DNA from: Ornithinimicrobium ciconiae | GTDB lineage: Bacteria > Actinomycetota > Actinomycetes > Actinomycetales > Dermatophilaceae | DNA: 64,000 bases | Assembly: GCF_007197575.1 (NCBI RefSeq) | Contig: NZ_CP041616.1 | Location: 1,736,001 to 1,800,000, forward strand | Reading direction: 5' to 3' | Part shown: piece after piece, positions 1 to 8,823 of the stretch | How the letters are laid out: each line of letters begins with the position of its first letter | How positions within the stretch are numbered: the first letter of the stretch is position 1 | The notes under the pieces: model-generated | Databases searched by the model: none | The model's input: the letters and a program-made list of their open reading frames with translations, nothing else | What the model was told of the DNA's origin: nothing | Position numbers and translations under genes: made by a program

Positions 1-293
1 TCGGCGTCCGGGTCGGGGCGCGCCGAGGTGAACAGCAGCGACCCGGTGCTGCTGAAGGCCGCCCCTGCCTCGCCCTTGGCGCTGCGCGTGATGCGGTATG
101 CCGGGCCCTCGCCCTGCGGGTCGACTCCCCAGAGTGCCGTGGCATAGCCGGTGCCCGCCGCGGTGATCGTGCTGACGGTGGTGACCAGTCGGGTGCCGTC
201 CGGACTCATCGCCAGCCCACCCAGCCGCGGCATCGCGACGTAGTGGTCGAGGTCGTGGAAGATGGTGCCGGTCGCCGTCGACGCTGAAGTCAT
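1..293 (-). CDS. S9-family (prolyl oligopeptidase-type) peptidase, N-terminal fragment
   Basis: Reading leftwards from the ATG at 293, the frame stays open to the window edge for 97 codons, so only the N-terminus is visible. The peptide begins MTSASTATGTIFHDLDHYVA and continues with RLGGLAMSPDGTRLV, then ALWGVDPQGEGPAYRIT and a SSTGSLLFTSARPDPDA stretch. These are beta-propeller blades of the type (SPDG motif) that precede the alpha/beta-hydrolase domain in S9 dipeptidyl aminopeptidases. The catalytic Ser-Asp-His part lies outside the window. No signal peptide is seen, so a cytosolic enzyme is likely. Another WD40-like or TolB-like propeller protein cannot be excluded. Confidence 0.6.
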   Translation of the reverse strand, partial: MTSASTATGTIFHDLDHYVAMPRLGGLAMSPDGTRLVTTVSTITAAGTGYATALWGVDPQGEGPAYRITRSAKGEAGAAFSSTGSLLFTSARPDPDA

Positions 294-457
294 GCCATCT
301 TTCCTATCACCCGACCCCGACAGGGCGCGCGGTCAGGTGCTTGTTCTCGACAGGGCCGACACCGGAGGGCGTCAGCGTCGGTACCGGACGGCATACTGCT
401 GGGAATCCCGCGAGGACCTGCCGCGTTGTGCGGTGTGAAGACCTGAGGAGGACTGAC

Positions 458-1381
458 GTGATCGAGCCAAGTTCGCTCTACCACCTGGAAGCCGAGGCTG
501 CCCAGCAGCCCCAGCACGCGCCCTTGCTGCACGTGTCACTCGAGGGATTTATGGACGCGGGCAATGTGCGCAGTCAGGTGACCGAGCACCTGCTGGAGCA
601 CCTCGAGCACACCGTCGTCGCCTCGTTCGACATGGACAGCCTGATCGACTACCGCTCGCGACGCCCCCTGATGACCTTCGACCGGGACAATTACAGCTCG
701 TTCGAGGAGCCGTCGCTGACCCTCTACCGCGTGATCGACCGGTCGGGACAGCCGTTCCTGCTGCTCGACGGCATGGAGCCGGACTTCCACTGGGAGGCGT
801 TCACCAAGGCCGTGCACCAGGTGTGCCTGGGCTTCGGAGTGCGTCGGATGGTGTCCGCCCACGGCGTGCCGATGGCGGTGCCGCACACCCGACCGATCGG
901 CGTGACCCGCTTCGCCAGTGACCGCGAACTGATCGGTGACGTGGAGCCGCTGTTCGGGCAGGTCCAGGTCCCCGGCAGCGCCGAGGCGCTGCTGCACCTA
1001 CGGCTGGGCGAAGCCGGTGTCGACACGATGGGCGCAGCCGTGCACGTGCCCCACTACCTGGCCGAGGCGCGCTTCGGTGACGCGGCAGTCGCTGCGCTCG
1101 ACACCCTGGCGGGCTACACCGGTGCAGCCCTGCCGCGCGAGGAGCTCGTGGCGGCCGCCGGCCTGAACCGGGCCGAGATCACCAAGGAGCTGGCCGAGAA
1201 CCACGAGGCCGCGGAGGTTGTGTCCGCCCTCGAGCAGCGCTATGACCGGTTCGTGGAGGGGCAGCGCAAGCGCAGCCTCCTCGCGGCCGAGGCCGCCGAG
1301 CTGCCCAGCGCCGACGAGATCGGCGCCCAGTTCGAGGACTTCCTGCGCGAGGTCTCCGACGAGGGTTCACCCGAGGTCTAG
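458..1381 (+). CDS. PAC2 family protein (proteasome assembly chaperone-like)
   Basis: The 307-residue product opens with MIEPSSLYHLE and soon has LHVSLEGFMDAGNV, the first strand and glycine turn typical of actinobacterial PAC2 proteins. The GTG at 458 is chosen because a strong GAGGAG Shine-Dalgarno (445-450) stands seven bases upstream; the frame extends further upstream but without an RBS or family-like sequence. PAC2 domains resemble archaeal/eukaryotic proteasome assembly chaperones. In actinobacteria the family is conserved but its role is unproven. The C-terminal third is helical and charged, ending DFLREVSDEGSPEV. A perfect hairpin follows, so the gene probably forms a single transcription unit. 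Confidence 0.85.
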   Translation: MIEPSSLYHLEAEAAQQPQHAPLLHVSLEGFMDAGNVRSQVTEHLLEHLEHTVVASFDMDSLIDYRSRRPLMTFDRDNYSSFEEPSLTLYRVIDRSGQPFLLLDGMEPDFHWEAFTKAVHQVCLGFGVRRMVSAHGVPMAVPHTRPIGVTRFASDRELIGDVEPLFGQVQVPGSAEALLHLRLGEAGVDTMGAAVHVPHYLAEARFGDAAVAALDTLAGYTGAALPREELVAAAGLNRAEITKELAENHEAAEVVSALEQRYDRFVEGQRKRSLLAAEAAELPSADEIGAQFEDFLREVSDEGSPEV

Positions 1382-1420
1382 GCGGGCGACCCGGGTGCCT
1401 CACACGGGGCAGCCGGGCAC

Positions 1421-1460
1421 ACGAGAGGGGCCAGTCGAGATGTCGACTGGCCCCTCTCGT
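1421..1460. terminator. Perfect 18-bp stem-loop terminator between convergent genes
   Basis: Arms 1421-1438 and 1443-1460 are exact inverted complements with a 4-nt loop. It sits between the end of the PAC2 gene and the end of the opposing Q/G/Y-rich gene, so it can serve both strands. There is no U-tract, as is common in high-GC actinobacteria. Confidence 0.85.
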
Positions 1461-1488
1461 ATGCCGTGGGGAACCTCGGTGGAGGTCC

Positions 1489-3000
1489 TCAGGCGTTGTT
1501 GTCCCACCGCGGCGGCGGGGGCGGGAACTGCTGCGTAGCCTGATCCGCGTCGCCCGGGTCGTCTCCGCCCGAGTCGTCTCCGTCGGAGTCGGACTGGCCC
1601 TCGCGTGGCTGGTCACCCTCCTGGCCGGTGTCCTGCGGCGGGGTCGACGCCTCGTGACCCTGACCCGCCTCGTCCGGCGCAGGACCGGGCACCGGCTGAC
1701 CCGGGCTCCAGGCAGTGGCGCCGGAGGAGGGAGAGCCCTCGGTGCTCGGGGCACCTGGACCCTCTGTCTGCCCTCCCGGTCCCTGCTGACTCCCCGGTCC
1801 ATGCTGGCTCCCCGGTGCCGGAGCCGGCTGGCCGGCTCCGGGGTCGTAGCCGCCCTGCTGCTGCCCGTAGCCAGCCTGACCCTGCTCGGTGCTGTAGGGC
1901 TGCTGGCCGTAGCCACCCTGCTGGCCCTGGTCCTGGCCACCGGCATACGGCTGCTGGCCGTAGCCACCCTGCTGGTCATAGCCCTGGGCGGGCGGGTAGG
2001 CCTGGGTCTGGTCGTGCTGCTGGGCGTAGCCGCCCTGGCCGTAACCCTGGGTCTGGTCGGTGGAGTAGGGCTGCTGGCCGTAGCCACCCTGCTGGTCGTA
2101 GCCCTGGGCGGGCGGGTAGGCCTGGGTCTGGTCGTGCTGCTGGGCGTAGCCGCCCTGGCCGTAACCCTGGGTCTGGTCGGTGGAGTAGGGCTGCTGGCCG
2201 TAGCCACCCTGCTGGCCCTGGTCCTGGCCACCGGCATACGGCTGCTGGTCGTAGCCACCCTGCTGGTCATAGCCCTGGGCGGGTGGGTAGGTCTGCGGGT
2301 GATCCGGCTGGGCATAGCCCGCAGGGGCGTAGCCGCCCTGCTGATAGCCGCCCTGCTCGTAGCCGCCCTGTTGATAGCCGCCCTGCTCGTAGCCGCCCTG
2401 CTGGTAACCCGCCTGCTGGTGACTCTGCTCCGGGTAGCCGGCCGCGGAGCCGGTGTGCGAGCTGTACTGGTAGGCGCCGGCGTCGGCCGGGGTGGCCTTC
2501 TTGCGGCGTGTCAGGAGCGCACCCAGGCCCAGCAGCGCCGCGACGCCCAGGGTGATAGCTCCGATGAGCAGGCCGAGCTGGCCGATCAGCCCGGGTGCGG
2601 TGGTGCGCGCGGCGTTCGGTCCGACATACACCGCCGCGTCGCTGCCCTGGCAGGTGACGACGTGGCTGTCGGCGTCCAGGTCGGACGGGGTGCGGGCCAC
2701 CTCGAAGAACTCGCGGTCGCCGACCATCACCGAGTAGGTCGAGGTCGGTCGCTCCATGGTGGCGTCACCGGCCTGGCAGACGATGTCATCGCGGATGTCC
2801 TCCTCGGCCCACAGCGACATGCCCGAGGCGGGGACCGAGACGGTCTGCCCAGAATTGATGCCCTGCATGTTCGGCGTGGCGGTGTTGAGCACCCCGTAGA
2901 GTCCGAGGCCCACGAGGACCAGACCTGCTACGGCGAGCAGGGCCGCGAGGGCCCCCAATGCCTTGGACGGACCGGCAGACGATTTCTCCCCATTACCCAT
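1489..3000 (-). CDS. Membrane protein with long Q/G/Y-rich repetitive C-terminal tail
   Basis: The 503-residue product starts [20 protein letters not shown]. It has one transmembrane helix near residues 14-36 ([15 protein letters not shown]), an external domain of about 100 residues, and a second helix near 140-160 ([18 protein letters not shown]) followed by RRKK. After about residue 180 the sequence is almost only Q, G, Y, P, A, D and S: short [10 protein letters not shown] units, then a 40-residue unit ([20 protein letters not shown] plus [14 protein letters not shown]) present twice. It ends with an acidic segment and [12 protein letters not shown]. The tail should be cytoplasmic and disordered. 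The ATG at 3000 is the first plausible start before the hydrophobic helix. No enzymatic motif is recognised. The composition resembles low-complexity regions that condense, but that role is inference. Confidence 0.75.
   Translation of the reverse strand: MGNGEKSSAGPSKALGALAALLAVAGLVLVGLGLYGVLNTATPNMQGINSGQTVSVPASGMSLWAEEDIRDDIVCQAGDATMERPTSTYSVMVGDREFFEVARTPSDLDADSHVVTCQGSDAAVYVGPNAARTTAPGLIGQLGLLIGAITLGVAALLGLGALLTRRKKATPADAGAYQYSSHTGSAAGYPEQSHQQAGYQQGGYEQGGYQQGGYEQGGYQQGGYAPAGYAQPDHPQTYPPAQGYDQQGGYDQQPYAGGQDQGQQGGYGQQPYSTDQTQGYGQGGYAQQHDQTQAYPPAQGYDQQGGYGQQPYSTDQTQGYGQGGYAQQHDQTQAYPPAQGYDQQGGYGQQPYAGGQDQGQQGGYGQQPYSTEQGQAGYGQQQGGYDPGAGQPAPAPGSQHGPGSQQGPGGQTEGPGAPSTEGSPSSGATAWSPGQPVPGPAPDEAGQGHEASTPPQDTGQEGDQPREGQSDSDGDDSGGDDPGDADQATQQFPPPPPRWDNNA
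1951..2215. repeat. 120-bp in-frame tandem duplication inside the Q/G/Y-rich tail
   Basis: Bases 1981-2095 and 2101-2215 are identical at a period of exactly 120 bp. The match starts near 1951 with one difference at 1978 versus 2098. The period equals 40 codons, so the reading frame is kept. Near-perfect nucleotide identity implies a recent duplication or ongoing homogenisation. Confidence 0.9.
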
Positions 3001-3118
3001 GCCGGGAAATCTAGCGCACGGCACGGTCAGCGCGAAGGCCGCGTGTTGGCCCCGCGGGTGGCAGGATGAGTCGCGGAGCGCCGCGGGCAAGCAGCGGCCG
3101 AGACGCACAGGAGGGCCT

Positions 3119-3820
3119 GTGGGCCTGTTCGGGAGCGACAAGAACGAGCCGGAGACAGCGGAGGCGCTGGAGGAGAGCGGCGTCACCGCCAAGACCGCCA
3201 ACGCCCTGGTGGGCAAGTTGATGGACGTCGGGATCGACGGACTCGGGCCGCTGGACTCCGTCGCCCGTGTCGTCGAGGAGGCCCTTCAGGACAAGGGTGG
3301 GCATCCTGAGAAGGCGATCAACAAGATCGTGCGCAGCCACATCAAGATGAGCGCCGTCGGTGGGTTCGTCACCGGCGTGGGAGGCATCTTCACCCTGGTC
3401 GTCTCGCTGCCGGCCAACATCATCGAGTTCTATGTGCTGGCCACCCGCATGGTGGGCAGCATCGCCACGATCCGCGGCTACGACCTGGAGCGGCCCGAGG
3501 TGCGTGCCGCCGTCCTGCTGACCCTGGTCGGCGCGGACAGCCAGGACCTGCTGTCCAAGGCCGGGGTCGCCGGCACTGGACGGCTGGCGCAGGTCGCGAT
3601 GCAGCGCCTGCCCAAGGCGGCCGTCATGGTGATCAACAAGGGCGTCGGCTTCCGTCTGGCGACCAAGATGGGCGCCAAGTCCGTGAGCCGGTTCACCCGT
3701 GCGGTGCCGGTGGTCGGCGGCGGGATCGGCGCCGGTCTGGATGCCTTCCTGATGAACCGGATCGCGGACCAGGCCCGCACCGAGTTCCCCGAGATGGCCA
3801 CCGCCCAGCTCGAGGCCTGA
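3119..3820 (+). CDS. EcsC family protein
   Basis: The 233-residue protein begins [23 protein letters not shown] 3119 is chosen because of the CAGGAGG Shine-Dalgarno just upstream (3108-3114). The middle holds [20 protein letters not shown] and [20 protein letters not shown], which match the conserved hydrophobic core of the EcsC family, followed by [19 protein letters not shown]. The family is named after the Bacillus Ecs transporter operon; its molecular function is not established. One or two hydrophobic stretches suggest a peripheral or inner-membrane association. It is transcribed towards the DUF4192 gene, about 95 bp downstream. Confidence 0.75.
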   Translation: MGLFGSDKNEPETAEALEESGVTAKTANALVGKLMDVGIDGLGPLDSVARVVEEALQDKGGHPEKAINKIVRSHIKMSAVGGFVTGVGGIFTLVVSLPANIIEFYVLATRMVGSIATIRGYDLERPEVRAAVLLTLVGADSQDLLSKAGVAGTGRLAQVAMQRLPKAAVMVINKGVGFRLATKMGAKSVSRFTRAVPVVGGGIGAGLDAFLMNRIADQARTEFPEMATAQLEA

Positions 3821-3875
3821 GCACCGGTTATCCACCGGGTCCGCCAGGCTGCGGACCTGTCCACAGAGTTGCTCG

Positions 3876-3912
3876 CCACCCTTTCGACGGGGTCGACCCG
3901 TCGGAAGGGTGG
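3876..3912 (+). promoter_or_regulatory. 16-bp hairpin enclosing the ribosome-binding site of the DUF4192 gene
   Basis: Arms 3876-3891 and 3897-3912 pair over 16 positions with one G-U and a 5-nt loop. The GGAAGGG Shine-Dalgarno (3903-3909) of the next gene lies inside the 3' arm, and its ATG follows four bases after the stem (3917). The structure could be the terminator of the EcsC gene, a translation-limiting element, or both. Confidence 0.55.
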
Positions 3913-3916
3913 CTCT

Positions 3917-5050
3917 ATGACGACCACTGATATCCGAGTCCGCGGCATGGCCGAGCTGATCGCGACAGTGCCTCTGCAGCTGGGCTACCGCCCGGAGCGC
4001 AGTCTCGTGCTGATCTTCCTGGAAGGTCCGGACGAGGGGTCACCCTCGGCCCGACCCGCGGGCCGCATCAGGCTCATCTGCCGCATGGACCTGCCCGAGG
4101 ACGCTGGGGCCTTCGAGGAGACCCTCGAGGCGATCCACCAGATCGTGTGGCAGCACCAGCCCGGCCTCGTCGGGGCCCTTTCCTATGAGGCCGACGAGGA
4201 CGCGACCGCGATCCTGGCGGCCGTCGCGAGCACCTGTGTGTCCCTGGGGTCCGGCGTCTATCAGCTCGCGCGGGTTCGCTCCACCCGTTGGCTCGCCCTG
4301 TGCCCCGGCCAGGATGACCCTGGCGTATGGCGTGAACTCCCCTCCACAGACCGGGTCCCGGCTGCGGCCGAGCTGATCTGGCACGGGGCCTGCACCGGAC
4401 CCTCGCGCGAGGAGCTGACGGCTGTGATCCGTGGCGGTGATGCGACCGGACAGGCGAGCCTCGCGGAGGAGATCGAGGCCTACCTCACCCGCTTCGCCGC
4501 CGCCCTGCCTGACGACGGCTCGGCCGGCACCGGGCCCCGGTCCGGGCCAGCGGGGAAGCCCCAGGTCGCTGATCGCTTCCTGGAGCGGGCAGCGCTGGCC
4601 TGGCGCCGACTCCTGGACCCCACGCCCGAGGGACCGGCGGTGACGGACCTGCCGCCGGCGGTGGTCGCGCAGGGACTCGTCTTCCTGTGGGACCGGGGAT
4701 TCCGCGACGCCCTCATCGCGTGGGTGGCCCCCGGACAACTCGGTCCCGGGCTGCTGCCACCCGACGTGCTGGCTGCCTTTGTCCGGCACCTGCCGGTGTC
4801 CCGACTGCGGGACCGGGCGCGGCTGGACCGGCTCGTCACGCTGTGCGGGCTGGTGCGGGACGACTGTGCCGCTCCCATCCTCACGGTGACGGGTCAGGTC
4901 GCCTGGGCCATCAACCAGGGCACGGTCGCCAATATCGCGATCGAGCGGGCACGGGAGGTGGATCCGGACTATCACCTGGCGGTCCTGACCAACGACCTGC
5001 TGCGCGCGGCCATCCCACCGCCGCCGGGACCGTTTGTCCGCGGGGCCTGA
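3917..5050 (+). CDS. DUF4192 domain-containing protein
   Basis: The 377-residue protein starts MTTTDIRVRGMAELIATVPL and continues QLGYRPERSLVLIFLEG, the conserved N-terminal signature of the actinobacterial DUF4192 family (opening strand, then GYxPxxSLV). Later segments include RMDLPEDAGAF and, in the C-terminal half, GDATGQASLAEEIEAYLTRF and QVAWAINQGTVANIAIERA, the usual family ending. ATG 3917 is the start because the upstream extension is not family-like and an RBS stands at 3903-3909, although it is locked in a hairpin. The function of the family is unknown. No membrane segment or signal peptide is present, so it should be cytosolic. Confidence 0.85.
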   Translation: MTTTDIRVRGMAELIATVPLQLGYRPERSLVLIFLEGPDEGSPSARPAGRIRLICRMDLPEDAGAFEETLEAIHQIVWQHQPGLVGALSYEADEDATAILAAVASTCVSLGSGVYQLARVRSTRWLALCPGQDDPGVWRELPSTDRVPAAAELIWHGACTGPSREELTAVIRGGDATGQASLAEEIEAYLTRFAAALPDDGSAGTGPRSGPAGKPQVADRFLERAALAWRRLLDPTPEGPAVTDLPPAVVAQGLVFLWDRGFRDALIAWVAPGQLGPGLLPPDVLAAFVRHLPVSRLRDRARLDRLVTLCGLVRDDCAAPILTVTGQVAWAINQGTVANIAIERAREVDPDYHLAVLTNDLLRAAIPPPPGPFVRGA

Positions 5051-5132
5051 CCTGGCAGGTTGCCTGCACCAGCTGGTCCCGGTGCGTGTAGCCTCCTCGC
5101 AGAAGGCCGCACCACTGACAGGGAGTGATGAC

Positions 5133-5543
5133 ATGACGATCATCGTTGGATATGTGCCCACCAAGGAAGGACGGGCCGCGCTGCGCCGCGCGGCTCAGGA
5201 GGCGTCGCTGCGGCACCTCAAGCTGATCGTGGTCAACTCCCACCGCGGGGGCCGTGACTTCGACGCCAAGGAGGCGCAGCGCTTCGAGACCGAGCTCGGC
5301 CGGGTCCAGGAACAGTTGGACGCCGAGGGCATCGAGCACGAGGTACGGGCACTGGTCCGTGGCAACGAGCCCAGCGAGGACCTGATCGCCATCGCCGAGG
5401 AGTCCGGCGCCGAGTTCATCGTCATCGGGCTGCGCCGCCGCACCCCGGTCGGCAAGCTGATCCTGGGCTCCAACGCCCAGCGGATCCTGCTCGACGCCTC
5501 CTGCCCGGTGCTGGCCGTCAAGGCCGAGGACGTCGACGAGTGA
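5133..5543 (+). CDS. Universal stress protein (UspA family)
   Basis: This is a single-domain, 136-residue UspA. MTIIVGYVPTKEGRAALRRA gives the first strand and helix. Near residues 99-113, GLRRRTPVGKLILGS matches the nucleotide-binding loop of ATP-binding USPs, with G99, G107, G112 and S113, followed by NAQRILLDASCPVLAVK. The start is ATG 5133 with GGGAG eight bases upstream. Such proteins bind ATP and respond to hypoxia, starvation or redox stress in actinobacteria. A hairpin terminator follows, so it is probably expressed alone. It lies directly upstream of the redox-signalling pair at 5.7-8.8 kb, which may be relevant. Confidence 0.9.
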   Translation: MTIIVGYVPTKEGRAALRRAAQEASLRHLKLIVVNSHRGGRDFDAKEAQRFETELGRVQEQLDAEGIEHEVRALVRGNEPSEDLIAIAEESGAEFIVIGLRRRTPVGKLILGSNAQRILLDASCPVLAVKAEDVDE

Positions 5544-5567
5544 GGCGCTGACCTCTCCCTGACCACC

Positions 5568-5608
5568 GGGACGGCCCGGGTGCACTGCGGTGTGCCCGGG
5601 CCGTCCCG
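5568..5608 (+). terminator. 13-bp GC-rich hairpin terminator after the universal stress gene
   Basis: Arms 5568-5580 and 5596-5608 are exact complements. The 15-nt loop can itself form a 4-bp stem (5582-5585 with 5592-5595). It lies 25 bases after the stop codon. Confidence 0.8.
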
Positions 5609-5685
5609 TCTGCCGCCCCTATCGCGCCGGTCACCGACCGTCCTAGACTGGCGGCACTCTCCTGTGACGACGGAAGTGGTCTTGC

Positions 5686-7341
5686 ATGAGCAAACCCGCC
5701 ATTCTGACCGTTGACGACGACCCCATGGTCTCCGCAGCGATCACCCGTGATCTTCGCGAGCGCTACGGCAAGGACTACCGGGTGCTCGGGGCGACCTCCG
5801 GTGCGGAGGCGCTCTCCGTCCTGGACCGTCTCGCGCTGCGCGACCAACCCGTCGCCCTGATCGTCACCGACCAGCGCATGCCGGTGATGACCGGCATCGA
5901 GTTCCTGGAGCGGGCCCAACCCCAGGCGCCGACGGCCAAACAGCTGCTGCTCACGGCCTACGCGGACACCGACGCGGCGATCCGCGCGATCAACGACGTC
6001 GGCCTGGACCACTACCTGCTCAAGCCCTGGGACCCGCCGGAAGAACGGCTCTACCCGGTCGTGGACGACCTGCTCGAGGACTGGCGACGGGCCCACCCGA
6101 GCCCGACGTCCGACCTGCGCGTGGTGGGCCACCGGTGGTCCGAGAGCGCGCACGCGACCAAGACCTTCCTGGCCCGCAACCACGTGCCCTATCGGTGGGT
6201 CGACATCGAGGAGGGTGAGGAGGGGGAGCGGCTGCGTCAGGCTGCCGGTGCCTCGGTTGAGGACCTGCCGCTGGTGCTCGTGCCGGACGGTGCCACGCTG
6301 CGCTGCCCCTCGAGCATGGAGTTGGCCGACGGTCTCGGGCTGCGCACCCGCGCCGAGCAACCGCTGTATGACGTGTGCATCGTCGGTGGAGGACCGGCCG
6401 GTCTGGCGTCGGCCGTCTATGCAGCCTCCGAGGGACTGCAGACCGTCATCGTCGAGCGTGAGGCGCCGGGGGGACAGGCCGGGCAGAGCGCCGCCATCGA
6501 GAACTACCTGGGTTTCCCGCGGGGCCTGAGCGGCTCGGACCTGACCCAGCGGGCCGTGGCCCAGGTGGTCCGGTTCGGCGCCGAGATGGTGGTGGCTCGC
6601 GACGTGACCGGCCTGGAGCAGCGCGGACCGGTGCGGGCGGTGCTGCTGGACGGCCAGGGTGAGATCGAGGCCCGGTCGGTGATCGTCACGACCGGGGTGT
6701 CCTATCGCCGGCTGGGCGCCGCCGAGGTGGATGAGTTCACCGGGCGCGGTGTCTACTACGGCGCGACGGCGAGCGAGGCGATCCAGGTCGCCGGTGAGGA
6801 GGTCTTTCTCATCGGGGCCGCCAACTCGGCAGGCCAGGCGGCGCTCAACCTGTCGCGGCACGCCGCGCACGTCACTGTCCTGGTGCGCGGCAGCGACATC
6901 CGCAGTTCCATGTCGCAGTACCTCGTGGACCGGATCCTGGCCGCCGAGAACATCACCGTGCGCCACCGCACCGAGGTGGTCTCCGCGCGCGGTGACGGAC
7001 ACCTGGAGTCCCTCACGCTGCGTGACCGGGACTCCGGGGAGTTTGAGGAAGTGGCCACGAGCTGGCTGTTCGTCTTCATCGGTGCGGTGCCGCGCACCGA
7101 GTGGCTGGGGGAGCTGGTCGCCCGAGACGACAAGGGTTTTGTGCTCACGGGCCCCGAAATGCTCCACGCGGTCGACGGTGCGTGGACCCAGCCGCGCGGC
7201 CCCTTCGCCCTGGAGACCAGCCTGCCGGGCGTGTTCGCCGCAGGCGATGTGCGGTTGGACTCGATGAAACGCGTCGCCTCCGCCGTCGGCGAGGGTGCCA
7301 TGGCGGTGCACTTCGTCCACCGTTATCTGGCCACCATCTGA
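5686..7341 (+). CDS. Response regulator / glutaredoxin-like / thioredoxin-reductase-like fusion protein
   Basis: The 551 residues contain three modules. (1) A receiver domain, residues 1-130: acidic pocket D10-D12, phosphoacceptor D62 in VTDQRMP, T90, and K113 in YLLKPWDP. (2) A glutaredoxin-like segment, about 143-225 (LRVVGHRWSESAHATKTFLA, later VEDLPLVLVPDG), whose CxxC position reads WSES. (3) A class-II thioredoxin-reductase-like flavoprotein, about 227-551: FAD motif GGGPAG 234-239, second dinucleotide motif GAANSAGQAA 377-386, and the FAD-closing AAGDVR near 518-523. The redox cysteines of TrxR (normally CATC) are replaced in GVYYGATASEA (355-365). The protein should bind FAD and a pyridine nucleotide and be phosphorylatable, but should not reduce thioredoxin by the usual route. 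The histidine kinase 46 bp downstream is its obvious partner. Confidence 0.85.
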   Translation: MSKPAILTVDDDPMVSAAITRDLRERYGKDYRVLGATSGAEALSVLDRLALRDQPVALIVTDQRMPVMTGIEFLERAQPQAPTAKQLLLTAYADTDAAIRAINDVGLDHYLLKPWDPPEERLYPVVDDLLEDWRRAHPSPTSDLRVVGHRWSESAHATKTFLARNHVPYRWVDIEEGEEGERLRQAAGASVEDLPLVLVPDGATLRCPSSMELADGLGLRTRAEQPLYDVCIVGGGPAGLASAVYAASEGLQTVIVEREAPGGQAGQSAAIENYLGFPRGLSGSDLTQRAVAQVVRFGAEMVVARDVTGLEQRGPVRAVLLDGQGEIEARSVIVTTGVSYRRLGAAEVDEFTGRGVYYGATASEAIQVAGEEVFLIGAANSAGQAALNLSRHAAHVTVLVRGSDIRSSMSQYLVDRILAAENITVRHRTEVVSARGDGHLESLTLRDRDSGEFEEVATSWLFVFIGAVPRTEWLGELVARDDKGFVLTGPEMLHAVDGAWTQPRGPFALETSLPGVFAAGDVRLDSMKRVASAVGEGAMAVHFVHRYLATI

Positions 7342-7387
7342 GGACCCCGTCACCACCGGAAACATCTCACCCCCTGAGGAGCAGCTC

Positions 7388-8779
7388 GTGGACGCCGCTG
7401 ACCTGCAACCGATCGAGCTCTTTGACGGCCTGAGCACCGAGCAGCTGAACGCGCTGCTCGCCGCGGGGGAGGAGGTCGCCTTCGGCCCTGGCGACCTGCT
7501 GTGGGCCGAGGGTGCCCGCGCCGACGACTGGTGGGTGCTGATCGACGGGGTCGTGGAGCTGGTGCGGCGCACCGAGCGCGAGGACATGGTCGTCGGTCTG
7601 ATGGACGCCCCTGGCCGGTGGGCCGGCGGATTCCGCGCCTGGGTGGAGACCGGCCGCTTCCTGGCCAGCGCCCGCGGCCTGGAGGCCGGGCGGATGCTGC
7701 GGGTGCCGGCGACGTCGCTGCGGGACCTCACCGCGCAGTGGTTCCCGTTCGGCAGTCACCTCATCAAGGGCGTCTACGGCATGGCGCTGTATGTCGAGTC
7801 CACGGCCCGGCAGCGCGACTCCCTGGCCAACCTGGGCAAGCTCGCCGCGGGACTCGCCCACGAGATCAACAACCCGTCCGCGGCCGCGACGCGAGCCACC
7901 GCAGCCCTCGGTGCCGCCGACGAGACCCTGTTTGCCTCGCTGAGCCAGCTGGCCGCGCACGGGATCGCCCCGGAACAGTTCACGGCCCTCGACGAGTTGC
8001 GTCGTGAGCTGGCCGCCCGACCTGCTCCGGCGTATGTCGACCTGTCCGAAATCGAGGACAGCCTCGCCGAGCGGCTGGAGTCCGCCGGCGTCGACCGCAC
8101 CTGGTCGCTGGCCCCAGTGCTCGCCTCGGCCAATGCTGACGAGGAGTGGTGCGACCGCCTCGGCAGTGCCGTCGACCGGCGCTCGCTACAGGCCGGCCTG
8201 GACTGGATCGTGGCCAGCCTGCAGTCCACGGTGCTGCGCGCGGAGATCACCGAGTCGACCCGGCGGATCTCCGAACTCGTCGCCGCCGTGCGGTCCTACT
8301 CCCAGGTGGACCGCGCCGCCCTGCAGCCGCTGGCGGTCGCCGAGGGTCTGGAGAGCACCCTGCTGGTGTTGGGGCACCGCCTGCGGGAGGGCACCTTCGA
8401 GGTGATCAAGGAGTATGCCGACGTGCCCCGCATCGAGGGTTATGCCGGTGAACTCAACCAGGTCTGGACCAATCTGATCGGCAACGCCCTCGACGCGATG
8501 GGGGGCACCGGGACCCTGCGGCTGACCACCCGGGGCGGCGCCGATGGTGGTGTGGTCGTCGAGATCGGTGACTCCGGGCCAGGCCTGCCCAGCGCCGTTG
8601 CCGAGCGTGCGTTCGAGGCCTTCTACACGACCAAGCCGGTGGGGCAGGGGACCGGCCTGGGACTGGACATCGCACGCCGCATCGTCGTCGAGCGCCATGG
8701 CGGCACCATCGAGATCGAGTCCGAGCCGGGGGACACGACCTTCCGCGTCAGCCTGCCCGCCGCGCCGCCGACCACCTGA
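7388..8779 (+). CDS. Cyclic-nucleotide-binding-domain sensor histidine kinase
   Basis: The 463-residue soluble kinase has an N-terminal Crp/cNMP-like domain (residues 5-125: PIELFDGLSTEQLNALLAAG, PGDLLWAEGARADDWWVLID). Next come a dimerisation helix with H158 in GKLAAGLAHEINNPSAAATR, then N box NQVWTNLIGNALDAMGG, G1 VEIGDSGPGLP and G2 GTGLGLDIARRIVVERHGG. A DUF-like insert separates the H box from the ATPase domain. GTG 7388 is chosen because GAGGA (7376-7380) precedes it by seven bases. There is no membrane helix. It follows the receiver/flavoprotein gene closely and probably phosphorylates its D62. The typical cNMP phosphate-binding RxA motif is not obvious, so the ligand is uncertain. Confidence 0.88.
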   Translation: MDAADLQPIELFDGLSTEQLNALLAAGEEVAFGPGDLLWAEGARADDWWVLIDGVVELVRRTEREDMVVGLMDAPGRWAGGFRAWVETGRFLASARGLEAGRMLRVPATSLRDLTAQWFPFGSHLIKGVYGMALYVESTARQRDSLANLGKLAAGLAHEINNPSAAATRATAALGAADETLFASLSQLAAHGIAPEQFTALDELRRELAARPAPAYVDLSEIEDSLAERLESAGVDRTWSLAPVLASANADEEWCDRLGSAVDRRSLQAGLDWIVASLQSTVLRAEITESTRRISELVAAVRSYSQVDRAALQPLAVAEGLESTLLVLGHRLREGTFEVIKEYADVPRIEGYAGELNQVWTNLIGNALDAMGGTGTLRLTTRGGADGGVVVEIGDSGPGLPSAVAERAFEAFYTTKPVGQGTGLGLDIARRIVVERHGGTIEIESEPGDTTFRVSLPAAPPTT

Positions 8780-8823
8780 GCGCCCGACCGCCTGAGCAGC
8801 CGACCACCTGAGCAGCGGGCTGC

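Noticed and set aside
1654..3069. Hydrophobic Leu/Val/Ala-rich open frame opposite the Q/G/Y-rich gene, looking like a membrane protein
   Set aside because: The hydrophobic repeats are the reverse complement of GGYQQ codons. The opposite strand has a coherent membrane-plus-tail protein with a proper start.
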